The position numbers were made by a program, and so were the translations under genes. Positions 23,957 through 30,645 of a stretch of 43,751 bases of DNA are shown here, piece by piece (the stretch's first letter is position 1; each line of letters opens with the position of its first letter). Below the pieces are notes generated by a model, which was not told the origin of the DNA, ran no database searches, and saw nothing but the letters and a program-made list of their open reading frames with translations. The stretch is from Chloroflexota bacterium (GTDB lineage Bacteria; Chloroflexota; Anaerolineae; Anaerolineales; Villigracilaceae), in assembly GCA_029782225.1 (NCBI GenBank), contig JAKOVF010000334.1, positions 1 through 43,751 on the forward strand, read 5' to 3'.

Positions 23957-24862
23957 TCACCCCACGGTAACGTAATTCCGCCCCAGCTTTTTGCTGGAAT
24001 ACATGAGCTCATCGGCGCGGTGCAGGAATGTTTCAGGCGTGTCGCCTCGCAGCAGAATCGTACCGCCCACAGAGATGGTTACGAACAGGCTTTTATCCTC
24101 TAGATCGATGCGCGAACATTCAACCAGCCGCTTCAATTTCATGGCGATCGATCTCAAATGCTGCTTGTTTCGTACTTCCGTCAGAAGCACGATGAATTCA
24201 TCGCCTGACCAGCGGCCGATCGTATCCGTCATGCGCAGGTTAAGATGAAGATTCTTGGCCACCATGGATAGGACTCGATCCCCGATATCATGTCCATACG
24301 CATCATTGAACTGCTTGAAGTGGTCCACATCGATAAAGAGCAATCCAACTCCAACCCTGGTGTGAGAGGCTTCAGCTAGAGTCGCCCGAAGGCGGCCTTC
24401 AAGATAGCGGCGATTGCCGATCCCTGTCACTGGATCCATGTTGGCAGTCAGACGCATATCCTGCAATTGACGGCGCGTGGTGATGACACTTTCGTTGTTG
24501 TAGAAAGATTCAACTGCGCCGATGATTCTTCCATGCTCGTCTGGCAGAGGCGTGGCACGCAGCAGGACCGGCACGCGGTGACCGTCTGCGTGGTGCAGGA
24601 AAGCCTCCACCTGCCGCGGCTGCCCATCCTGCATGCAGGCTGCCAGCGGACAATGCTCCCCGCAAAGCTGGATGCCTTCGGCGGTGACATGATTGAGGAT
24701 GTTATCGTGGCAGGCCCGCCCGACCACCTTTTCTGCATTGTACCCGGTGATATGCTCAGCCCCCTTATTCCAAAACGTGATAATGCGCTCACGGTCGACA
24801 AAGTAAACCCCGTCCTGCAGGTTGTTGAGCAGTTCTTTGTAGAAATCCGCTTCGTTCAGCAT
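23957..24862 (-). CDS. PAS-GGDEF diguanylate cyclase
   Basis: 301-aa cytoplasmic enzyme that makes cyclic di-GMP from two GTP. An N-terminal PAS domain (about residues 5-125) starts with LLNNLQDGVYFVDRERIITFWNKGAEHITGY and carries a cysteine cluster CGEHCPLAAC. The GGDEF domain (about 135-300) has DPVTGIGNRRYLE, FIDVDHFKQFNDAYGHDIGD and the active loop RWSGDEF, an SGDEF variant that is usually still active. RMTD stands exactly five residues before SGDEF, matching the product-binding inhibitory I-site (RxxD). No membrane segment is visible. It lies 187 bp before the histidine kinase on the same strand, so it may be part of that transcription unit. Confidence 0.93.
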   Translation of the reverse strand: MLNEADFYKELLNNLQDGVYFVDRERIITFWNKGAEHITGYNAEKVVGRACHDNILNHVTAEGIQLCGEHCPLAACMQDGQPRQVEAFLHHADGHRVPVLLRATPLPDEHGRIIGAVESFYNNESVITTRRQLQDMRLTANMDPVTGIGNRRYLEGRLRATLAEASHTRVGVGLLFIDVDHFKQFNDAYGHDIGDRVLSMVAKNLHLNLRMTDTIGRWSGDEFIVLLTEVRNKQHLRSIAMKLKRLVECSRIDLEDKSLFVTISVGGTILLRGDTPETFLHRADELMYSSKKLGRNYVTVG

Positions 24863-25173
24863 GGTTGGCTCCGACTGGATTTTGCTATGATATCAACTCT
24901 ATATGAGAAAATGTAAGTTTTGATGGGTGGTTTTTGGGGGAGATTTGAGACCTGCAACGAGTGACTTCTCAAAGGATACCATGTTTTTGACGGCTTTCCC
25001 GCGGTGAACCGGGGTCCCCAACGGGCAGCCACCCGAGTCGATATCAGTCTGTTGCATTAAGATTTCTTTGCCCAACCAGGACTGACTGATGATGGCTATC
25101 TCAGAATTAGGTCCATTTTCACAGTCGCTCAGATCGAGGGAAAAAGAATGGCATAGCGAAAGTTGGCGAGATC
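24863..25173. other. Intergenic region of 311 bp upstream of the diguanylate cyclase
   Basis: No convincing gene. The part near 24863-24950 must hold the promoter of the minus-strand cyclase gene; no clear boxes were identified. Near the right end, ATG at 25148 is followed by GCA TAG; it looks like the broken original start of the small gene at 25174 (see that entry). Confidence 0.5.
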
Positions 25174-25449
25174 TTGAAAGACACCCACGCAGTGGAAATC
25201 CTGGAAAAACACGTGCCAGGCATATCCAAGAATCCCATGGTTGGCTTGGCCAGGGGAATGACCTTGAAGTCTCTCCTGGCCATGCAGCAGGCAAAAGACG
25301 CTGGGATTACCCCGGATAGGATTCTCAAGGTCCTGGCGGAGATCAATGCTCGAAAGGAAGTTGATCCCTTTCCGATAACCATATTTGTATTAAAGGCTGG
25401 AAGTGTATTCAGCTTCCAGTATATGCTCCATCATTCCACTTTTATCTGA
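25174..25449 (+). CDS. Small helical protein, start uncertain (possibly broken gene)
   Basis: Up to 91 aa. The first 60 residues look like a genuine helical domain: AVEILEKHVPGISKNPMVGL, ARGMTLKSLLAMQQAKDAG, ITPDRILKVLAEINA. I recall similar short domains (LEK..PG.S..P....A.GM(T/S)L) at the ends of other bacterial proteins, but cannot name one with certainty. The frame extends upstream through KVGEIL without an ATG or GTG; the only usable start is TTG 25174, without a good ribosome-binding site, while an ATG at 25148 is in another frame and runs into a stop after two codons. This suggests a small insertion or deletion near the start. The tail after about residue 62 is hydrophobic and may be out of frame with the ancestral protein. 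Confidence 0.45.
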   Translation: MKDTHAVEILEKHVPGISKNPMVGLARGMTLKSLLAMQQAKDAGITPDRILKVLAEINARKEVDPFPITIFVLKAGSVFSFQYMLHHSTFI

Positions 25450-25452
25450 GTG

Positions 25453-25493
25453 GCGCAGGGTCTTCGGGGGTCCGACCTGCGCTGCTCTGTTTT
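25453..25493 (+). terminator. Probable terminator after the small helical ORF
   Basis: GCGCAGG (25453-25459) pairs with CCTGCGC (25476-25482), extended by TC/GA with one bulged G, and is followed by TGCTCTGTTTT. The stem is GC-rich but the T-run short. It ends plus-strand transcription before the convergent PAP2 operon. A second weak stem (CTGGAAG 25397-25403 with CTTCCAG 25413-25419) sits inside the ORF tail. Confidence 0.5.
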
Positions 25494-25602
25494 CCGCCCC
25501 GGGAACAAAATCATCCTTCACAACATGAAAGCGGGATCCTCCAGCATTGTCTCAGCCCTGTTTGATTTTAATGCAATGGCCTCTATTGGAAGTGCTGATT
25601 CG

Positions 25603-26385
25603 CTACTGCGCGCTTTGTTGTGTGGTCTTTGGTTTCTCCGGCGCGACAGGCTGATCCACAAAGTAACGAGTCTTTCCCCAGCGGTAGAAGTAGATAATGC
25701 CAACCAGTGTCAGGCTGCCTAAAAGGTAGGCACCGAGCACGTCACTCGGCCAGTGCTGGCCCAAATAGACGCGTGACATGCCAATCAGGAGGATGAGAGC
25801 GCCGAAGAAAGCAAGCAGGAATGTGCGAAGCAACGAAGTCTTTAGTACGGTATAGGATAGAAACCACAGGAATCCAAAGAAGCCCACATAGAACATGACG
25901 TGTCCGCTGGGGAAGCTGTAACTGTTGAGGACCGCGAACACATGCACGAGGTCGATGCCGGGGCGCGGACGCTGGACGAGAGCCTTGACCAGTCCATTGA
26001 CCAGGGTTGAAAAGATCGCGCCCAGCAGGGCCGTGACAGCCTCCCACCGGAGGCCGAAACTGTAAATCAACAGTGAGATTAGCGCAGTGATGATCAATGA
26101 TTGAGGTAAAAAACCCGGCCAACTGACCCACGTCATAAGCATTGCGAAGGGAGGCCATTGAATGGACTGTATGGCGCGCGTGATCTGAATATCGAGCGGC
26201 AGTGACGGTGCTGACTTGACCAGGATCGTCAACAGGGCAAAAGCGGCGGTGGCACTGATCAGAGCTGCCTGGAATAACTCCGCTCGATAATGCCGGGTTG
26301 GCCGCGAAGTCGTTTTTTCCTTTGCGGCCTGCTGCGCCACATCCTGAACTTTCTTGATGGGGGTATTACCTTCAACTTTGGCCAT
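25603..26385 (-). CDS. PAP2-family membrane phosphatase (first copy)
   Basis: 260-aa membrane phosphatase of the type-2 phosphatidic acid phosphatase family, which removes phosphate from lipids such as phosphatidate or undecaprenyl diphosphate. The three active-site motifs are complete: K-x6-RP as KALVQRPRP (K134-P142), PSGH (159-162), and SR-x5-H-x3-D as SRVYLGQHWPSD (S204-D215). About five or six membrane helices; a charged N-terminal tail of about 35 residues and a Pro/Lys-rich C-tail face the cytoplasm. It is the last gene of a four-gene operon; its ATG is two bases after the stop of the lipid kinase gene. Confidence 0.93.
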   Translation of the reverse strand: MAKVEGNTPIKKVQDVAQQAAKEKTTSRPTRHYRAELFQAALISATAAFALLTILVKSAPSLPLDIQITRAIQSIQWPPFAMLMTWVSWPGFLPQSLIITALISLLIYSFGLRWEAVTALLGAIFSTLVNGLVKALVQRPRPGIDLVHVFAVLNSYSFPSGHVMFYVGFFGFLWFLSYTVLKTSLLRTFLLAFFGALILLIGMSRVYLGQHWPSDVLGAYLLGSLTLVGIIYFYRWGKTRYFVDQPVAPEKPKTTQQSAQ

Positions 26386-26387
26386 CC

Positions 26388-27395
26388 CTAGTTCTCCGTC
26401 ATCGCCACAGTGACTTTCTCTACCGGTGCAATCGGTGCCGGCAATTTTATGTTCGCTGCCTGCTCAAGAGATGAAGGATCCGTTGGTTCGGGCGCAATGA
26501 CCCAGAGTGCCTTTGGTTTATTCTTGATCTCGACAGTGCCCTTGCCCAGCATGACGCCATCCGCCATTACATCCAGCTTGGGGGTGCTTTTTACCTCCAC
26601 TTTGCGGGCGCGGAAGCGTTGGATTTTCTCATTGGCCGAGTAGCCCTCGTTCATGACTTTCGCGTAGTAGGCCAGCAGTTCCGCCTTGGTGAAATTGGGA
26701 TAGACGGAAACATCCAGCAGTCCATCCTCCATGGACGCATTCGGAGCGACCAGGAAGTTCATCCCAAAAACGGGGGTATTCGAGACGACAACCAGCATCG
26801 TTTCGATCTTGACCTTGCTTTCATCATCCAGAGTGAGCCTCACCTCGGGTTTGGACTCGTGGTGCAGCAGGGTCAACGCGGCATCCTTCAGTCCGGCCAG
26901 ATTCCCATTCGGGACCTGATGCGCGTCCCGATATAAAGCTGAGACCAGACCGATGGCCGTCAATTCAAAGAAGTACATCTTTTTCCCATCCTTCATTTTG
27001 GCCAGGCCAAGATCCAGCTTGCGGGTTTTGTTAGAGGCGATCAAAGCACAGGCTTCTTCCAGGTTCTGCGGGATACCCAGACTCTTTGCCATGTTGTTGG
27101 CAGTGCCTCCGACGAGGATGCCCAGTCGGGCCTTGCTCCCGATCATTCCGCGGGCCGCGGCCTCCACGGTCCCATCGCCGCCCATCACGATGATCATCTC
27201 GTATCCATCTTTGACTGCTTTTTTGGCGAGCGGTGTGGCTTCCTTCTTCGGTTTTGCCAGCGCTACATCCACTTTGATCCCCTGTTTCTTCAGAAGTTTG
27301 ACAGCACTTTCCATGTTCTTGGCTGTGTCGTTGGTGGGGCCAGCGCCCGGGTTGATGATCAACTTTGCGTATGTAGCTTTCTCTTTTTTCGACAT
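26388..27395 (-). CDS. Diacylglycerol kinase family lipid kinase (DagK/YegS-like)
   Basis: 335-aa soluble or membrane-associated kinase that phosphorylates diacylglycerol or a related lipid from ATP. Seen: the N-terminal NPGAG (residues 15-19), the ATP-binding GGDGT (72-76) with VEAAARG, and GGTANNMAKSLG (96-107) where most family members have GGT.ND.A; the C-terminal domain has EDGLLDVSVYPN and a final TPKLDVMADGV strand. The Asn-Asn in place of Asn-Asp is a mild departure from the consensus. Placed between two PAP2 phosphatases, it suggests a small lipid phosphorylation/dephosphorylation cycle. 11 bp after the upstream PAP2 gene. Confidence 0.92.
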   Translation of the reverse strand: MSKKEKATYAKLIINPGAGPTNDTAKNMESAVKLLKKQGIKVDVALAKPKKEATPLAKKAVKDGYEMIIVMGGDGTVEAAARGMIGSKARLGILVGGTANNMAKSLGIPQNLEEACALIASNKTRKLDLGLAKMKDGKKMYFFELTAIGLVSALYRDAHQVPNGNLAGLKDAALTLLHHESKPEVRLTLDDESKVKIETMLVVVSNTPVFGMNFLVAPNASMEDGLLDVSVYPNFTKAELLAYYAKVMNEGYSANEKIQRFRARKVEVKSTPKLDVMADGVMLGKGTVEIKNKPKALWVIAPEPTDPSSLEQAANIKLPAPIAPVEKVTVAMTEN

Positions 27396-27406
27396 GTTGT
27401 TTCCTT

Positions 27407-28126
27407 CTATTTATTAAAAGCCTTTTCCAGGGTAGTGTAAACCAGTCCCGCCCAGGCGAGGCCGAGGGCATAACCTGCCAGAAGATCGGTGAGGTAATGT
27501 CCGTCCATGAAAAGGCGGCTGAACCCGATGAACACCATCACCAGCACGGACAGAATGATGACAAACCATTTCCAGAATGTGGACGGCATTTTGGGGACGA
27601 GCAGGTAGGCAAGCAGTCCATAGCCGAGGACGGCCGTGATGGTGTGTCCGCTTGGGAACGACGGCTGCGTGACGATCAGACCGATCTGTCCATCTGGACG
27701 CGGGCGGTTAAAAATATGGATGAGGATGTACCAGATCACAGAGCCTCCGCCCAGTCCGATGACGACCATGGCCGCCTCACGCCAAAACCTTTTATAGACA
27801 AAATAAAGAATCAGCAGTACGGCACCCACCTGCACCAATTCCTTGCCTACAAAGAATCCAAAGAGCATTATTTCATTGAGACGGGCGGCACTGTTCACTG
27901 CCAGGGTATGCATTGACCTTGCAATGCTCACGTCCCATTGAATCAGAGGTCCCTGCGTCTGCAGGTTGTAAGCCAGAGCGCCAAAGGCCAGGCTGCCGAC
28001 GATGAACATGGCGATGCCGATGATCGGCCATTTTGCCAGCCAGCCCGGGGAGCGGAGACCCGTCGATACGTTTTCATATGCCTGATGGCCCGACATGCGG
28101 GTTGTCAGCGTTTGCACTTTTGCCAT
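27407..28126 (-). CDS. PAP2-family membrane phosphatase (second copy)
   Basis: 239-aa PAP2 membrane protein with about five helices. Motif 2 (SFPSGHT, PSGH at 158-161) and motif 3 (FSRLFMDGHYLTD) are intact. Motif 1 is FNRPRP, but the lysine expected seven residues before the last RP is absent (Ile/His there), unlike the first copy. It may have different substrate handling, such as a bacitracin-resistance or glucose-6-phosphatase-like role. AAGGA stands 9 bases before ATG 28126. Between the DUF1206 gene (30 bp) and the lipid kinase gene (11 bp), so part of the same operon. Confidence 0.9.
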   Translation of the reverse strand: MAKVQTLTTRMSGHQAYENVSTGLRSPGWLAKWPIIGIAMFIVGSLAFGALAYNLQTQGPLIQWDVSIARSMHTLAVNSAARLNEIMLFGFFVGKELVQVGAVLLILYFVYKRFWREAAMVVIGLGGGSVIWYILIHIFNRPRPDGQIGLIVTQPSFPSGHTITAVLGYGLLAYLLVPKMPSTFWKWFVIILSVLVMVFIGFSRLFMDGHYLTDLLAGYALGLAWAGLVYTTLEKAFNK

Positions 28127-28156
28127 GAAAATTATTCCTTTGTTGGTGGGGATGGG

Positions 28157-29026
28157 CTAGCTTTGCGTGTCTTTAAATCGGAACCAGGCCGCGCACATCA
28201 GCGAGTAGATCCCGAAGACGACCAGACCGGTCGCGATGATGCCCAGAAGCCAGAGACCATAAGGCTGCTGTGCCAGGAAGGTAAATGCGCCTCGAAGACC
28301 CTGAGCCTGACTGGGCCTGGCATAATAAGCTGCGATCGTCAGGAAGAAGCCCGCGATCGCAAAGACAATGCCGCGCGCGACCGTGCCAATGCGCCCCGAT
28401 TCGATCGCAATCCTGCGTTGGTCAGCGTTCAGAGCATAGGCTTTGAACTGCTTGTCGAAGTTGGCCGTGATGCCAAGATACACCTGATAAATGCCTCCGG
28501 CCAGCACACCCAACCCAATGAGACCGACAATCAGTCGGCCAAACGGCATGGACATCAGGGATGCCACGAATTTTGAGGTCTGGTTGCTTCCGCTGCCTTT
28601 CCCGGTCAGCAGTTCATAGGTCGGGAACACGAATGAAGCATAGGTGATGGCACTAACGAGATAGCCGCCGCGCGCGAGCAATCCAGCCGTATCATTTCCC
28701 TTATGATAAGGGTCCAGAATAGCACGGATCAGACCCCACAGTGAGTACGAAACCAGGCCGACCAGGACCAACGCCAGGGCAATTTCACCGTACCTCAGCT
28801 TGCTGATTTGAACGATTGCACCGATCTGGTCCGCTGGCGTTGCGCTTTTCCCAAGCGCACCCTGAACTGCCAGCAGCCCGATCAAAATGTAGATCAAGCC
28901 TTTGACACCGTAGCCCAGACGTGCCAGCTTATCCATCAGCGGACTGTATGCCGCCTTTTTCGCCGCCCTCTCTCCTTCTGTTTGGGCACTCTGAACAGCA
29001 CCCTTCATAGTCCTTGCTCTAGCCAT
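28157..29026 (-). CDS. DUF1206 membrane protein
   Basis: 289-aa membrane protein of unknown function. Three repeats of a two-helix unit are visible, each starting with an R-[LI]-G-[YTL]...GxxxxxxG motif: ARLGYGVKGLIYILIGLLA, GRLIVGLIGLGVLAGGIYQ and GRIGTVARGIVFAIAGFFL, giving six membrane helices, which is the DUF1206 signature. The N-terminus is basic and Ala-rich (about 30 residues, cytoplasmic). First gene of the minus-strand lipid phosphate operon; GGAG precedes ATG 29026. An extended dyad symmetry lies just upstream. Confidence 0.9.
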   Translation of the reverse strand: MARARTMKGAVQSAQTEGERAAKKAAYSPLMDKLARLGYGVKGLIYILIGLLAVQGALGKSATPADQIGAIVQISKLRYGEIALALVLVGLVSYSLWGLIRAILDPYHKGNDTAGLLARGGYLVSAITYASFVFPTYELLTGKGSGSNQTSKFVASLMSMPFGRLIVGLIGLGVLAGGIYQVYLGITANFDKQFKAYALNADQRRIAIESGRIGTVARGIVFAIAGFFLTIAAYYARPSQAQGLRGAFTFLAQQPYGLWLLGIIATGLVVFGIYSLMCAAWFRFKDTQS

Positions 29027-29046
29027 AAGATCATCTCCATAGTTAT

Positions 29047-29076
29047 TTCGTTGAAAGTACCACTTTGTTTAACGAA
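29047..29076. promoter_or_regulatory. Extended dyad symmetry in the divergent control region
   Basis: TTCGTT (29047-29052) and AACGAA (29071-29076) flank an inner pair AAAGT (29054-29058) / ACTTT (29062-29066) around the centre ACC. The outer arms have unequal spacers (1 and 4 bases). It lies 21-50 bases upstream of the DUF1206 start, in the 198-bp gap shared with the divergent CHAD operon. It could be an operator for a dimeric or tetrameric regulator or a 5' leader hairpin of the minus-strand operon. Confidence 0.4.
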
Positions 29077-29224
29077 GATTTTCGCCAGATGAGACGGTTC
29101 TTAAAAACATCTTGTGTGAATTGGCACGATGCGTTCCCGTAAATCAGACACTTTGGGCGGTAACAGTGAGAGCCGATTGTCGTACAATGAATAGAGGTGA
29201 AGCATCATCTCGGTGAGAGAGTTT

Positions 29225-30124
29225 ATGATGAACAGGCACAGCACAAAGTTTGCAGGCACGATCGATCTGATACGGGATTCCTTCGACCGCCAGTGTGCGA
29301 CGTATCGCGTAAAACTGAAGGATTGCCGCGATGATTTTTCCGAGAAGGCGGTCCACGATTTGCGAAGCTGTATACGCCGCTTGCAGGCGACGGTGGAGAT
29401 TGCCCGTTACCTTGTCTCCCACGCAGGAACGCAGAAATTATCAGAAAGCTTCGATGAGCAGTTAAATGGCTTCAATGAACTGCGCGACACGCAGGTCATG
29501 CTCGAGGAGGTCGCTGACAAAATCGATCTCCAGCCCGGGCTTGAGCCTTTCCAGAAATATCTAAAACACCGCGAGAAGGATTTGTCGAGCAAGGCAGAAG
29601 GATTTGTAGATGACCTGAAACTGGGAAAGGTGAACAGGCGTCTGCTCAAAATACGTGAAAAGCTGACGACAGCGTCAAATGGGCAGGTTCAGGAAAAAAT
29701 CCTTCGATCGGTGGATGATGCCTATCGTGTAGTGATGCAGCGTTACTGGGAGGTTGATCCAGAACAGACTCAGAGCATTCATCACCTGCGCGTTGCATTC
29801 AAGAAATTCCGTTACATGGTGGAAGATATCCGGCCCGCCCTGCAGAGCTTTCCAGAATCCCTGTTCGGGCGCATGCATGATTATCAGACGCTGATCGGCA
29901 GGGTTCAGGACAAGAGGGTCTTTCTGGCCGCCCTGCGCGACTTTGCCGACCCGACCGCTTCGTATAACCCGCTGCCTGTTCGTCGTTATTATGAAGAGAG
30001 CCTCGCTGAGACATTATCCACTTACCTTGCTAAAAAGGATGAAATTCTAGACTTCTGGCGCGCCACCCCTTTATCAGAATTTCCGTGGCAAGCCGAGCAG
30101 ATCGAAGGAGAAGAGAAAGTATGA
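29225..30124 (+). CDS. CHAD domain protein (polyphosphate-binding)
   Basis: 299-aa alpha-helical CHAD protein. CHAD domains bind inorganic polyphosphate through basic residues on two four-helix bundles, as shown for other members of the family. Seen: two equivalent half-repeats, VHDLRSCIRRLQATVE near the N-terminus and IHHLRVAFKKFRYMVED in the second half, each with the conserved H-x-LR-x3-[RK][RK] basic face, plus NELRDTQVMLE and LIGRVQDKRVFLAALRDF closing each bundle. There is no CYTH domain, so it is a stand-alone CHAD. Start ATG 29225 (GAGAG upstream); ATG 29228 or GTG 29213 are possible. It overlaps sixA by four bases (ATGA) and is followed by ppk1, supporting a polyphosphate role. Confidence 0.92.
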   Translation: MMNRHSTKFAGTIDLIRDSFDRQCATYRVKLKDCRDDFSEKAVHDLRSCIRRLQATVEIARYLVSHAGTQKLSESFDEQLNGFNELRDTQVMLEEVADKIDLQPGLEPFQKYLKHREKDLSSKAEGFVDDLKLGKVNRRLLKIREKLTTASNGQVQEKILRSVDDAYRVVMQRYWEVDPEQTQSIHHLRVAFKKFRYMVEDIRPALQSFPESLFGRMHDYQTLIGRVQDKRVFLAALRDFADPTASYNPLPVRRYYEESLAETLSTYLAKKDEILDFWRATPLSEFPWQAEQIEGEEKV

Positions 30125-30624
30125 ACCTTTATATCGTACGTCATGCCATCGCCGTGGACCGTGAGGACTTTGAAGGGAAAGACGACAGTCAGCGTCCATT
30201 GACCAATCGAGGACGCAGAAAGATGAAGAAGATTGCCCGAGGACTGCGTCAGCTCGGGGTTAGATTTGACATGATTCTCTCGAGTCCTTACGTCCGAGCC
30301 CGTGAGACGGCTGAAATCCTGGCCGCTGAGTATAAGATGAAGGAAAAACCTGGCCTTAGCGAGAAGCTGGTCCCGCCCGGAAATTTTGATCAACTGATCG
30401 ATGAGATCAATGCTGCTGCTCATGTGGGCAGCCTGGCGCTCGTCGGGCATGAACCGATGTTAAGCGAATTCATCAGCTTTCTGACCGTTGGAGGTCCGGG
30501 CCTGGCGGTCACGATGAAAAAAGGTGGGGTGTGCTGCCTGTCAGCTGATAATTTCGGCAAGGGTCAGCGTGCAACGGTTGAATGGCTACTAACTCCCGGG
30601 ATCCTGGTGAAGCTGCTGAAATAA
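30121..30624 (+). CDS. sixA: Phosphohistidine phosphatase SixA-like
   Basis: 167-aa histidine phosphatase (phosphoglycerate mutase-like fold). Seen: the N-terminal catalytic MNLYIVRHA (R7, H8), PLTNRGRRKM, ILSSPYVRARETAEIL with the conserved Arg residues, and the second catalytic His in ALVGHEPML. The length and short form fit SixA, which dephosphorylates histidine residues, rather than larger mutases. Start is ATG 30121, which overlaps the CHAD stop and has GAGAAGAG upstream; a longer frame from 30085 is an overlap with the CHAD gene. Between CHAD and polyphosphate kinase, it may act on the phosphohistidine enzyme intermediate or hydrolyse a phosphorylated partner; this is inference. Confidence 0.92.
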   Translation: MNLYIVRHAIAVDREDFEGKDDSQRPLTNRGRRKMKKIARGLRQLGVRFDMILSSPYVRARETAEILAAEYKMKEKPGLSEKLVPPGNFDQLIDEINAAAHVGSLALVGHEPMLSEFISFLTVGGPGLAVTMKKGGVCCLSADNFGKGQRATVEWLLTPGILVKLLK

Positions 30625-30645
30625 GATTTCACGTATACAGAATTG

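Noticed and set aside
24960..25060. GGGGTCCCC palindrome near 25010 as a terminator or operator
   Set aside because: Too short, no loop and no T-run; expected by chance.
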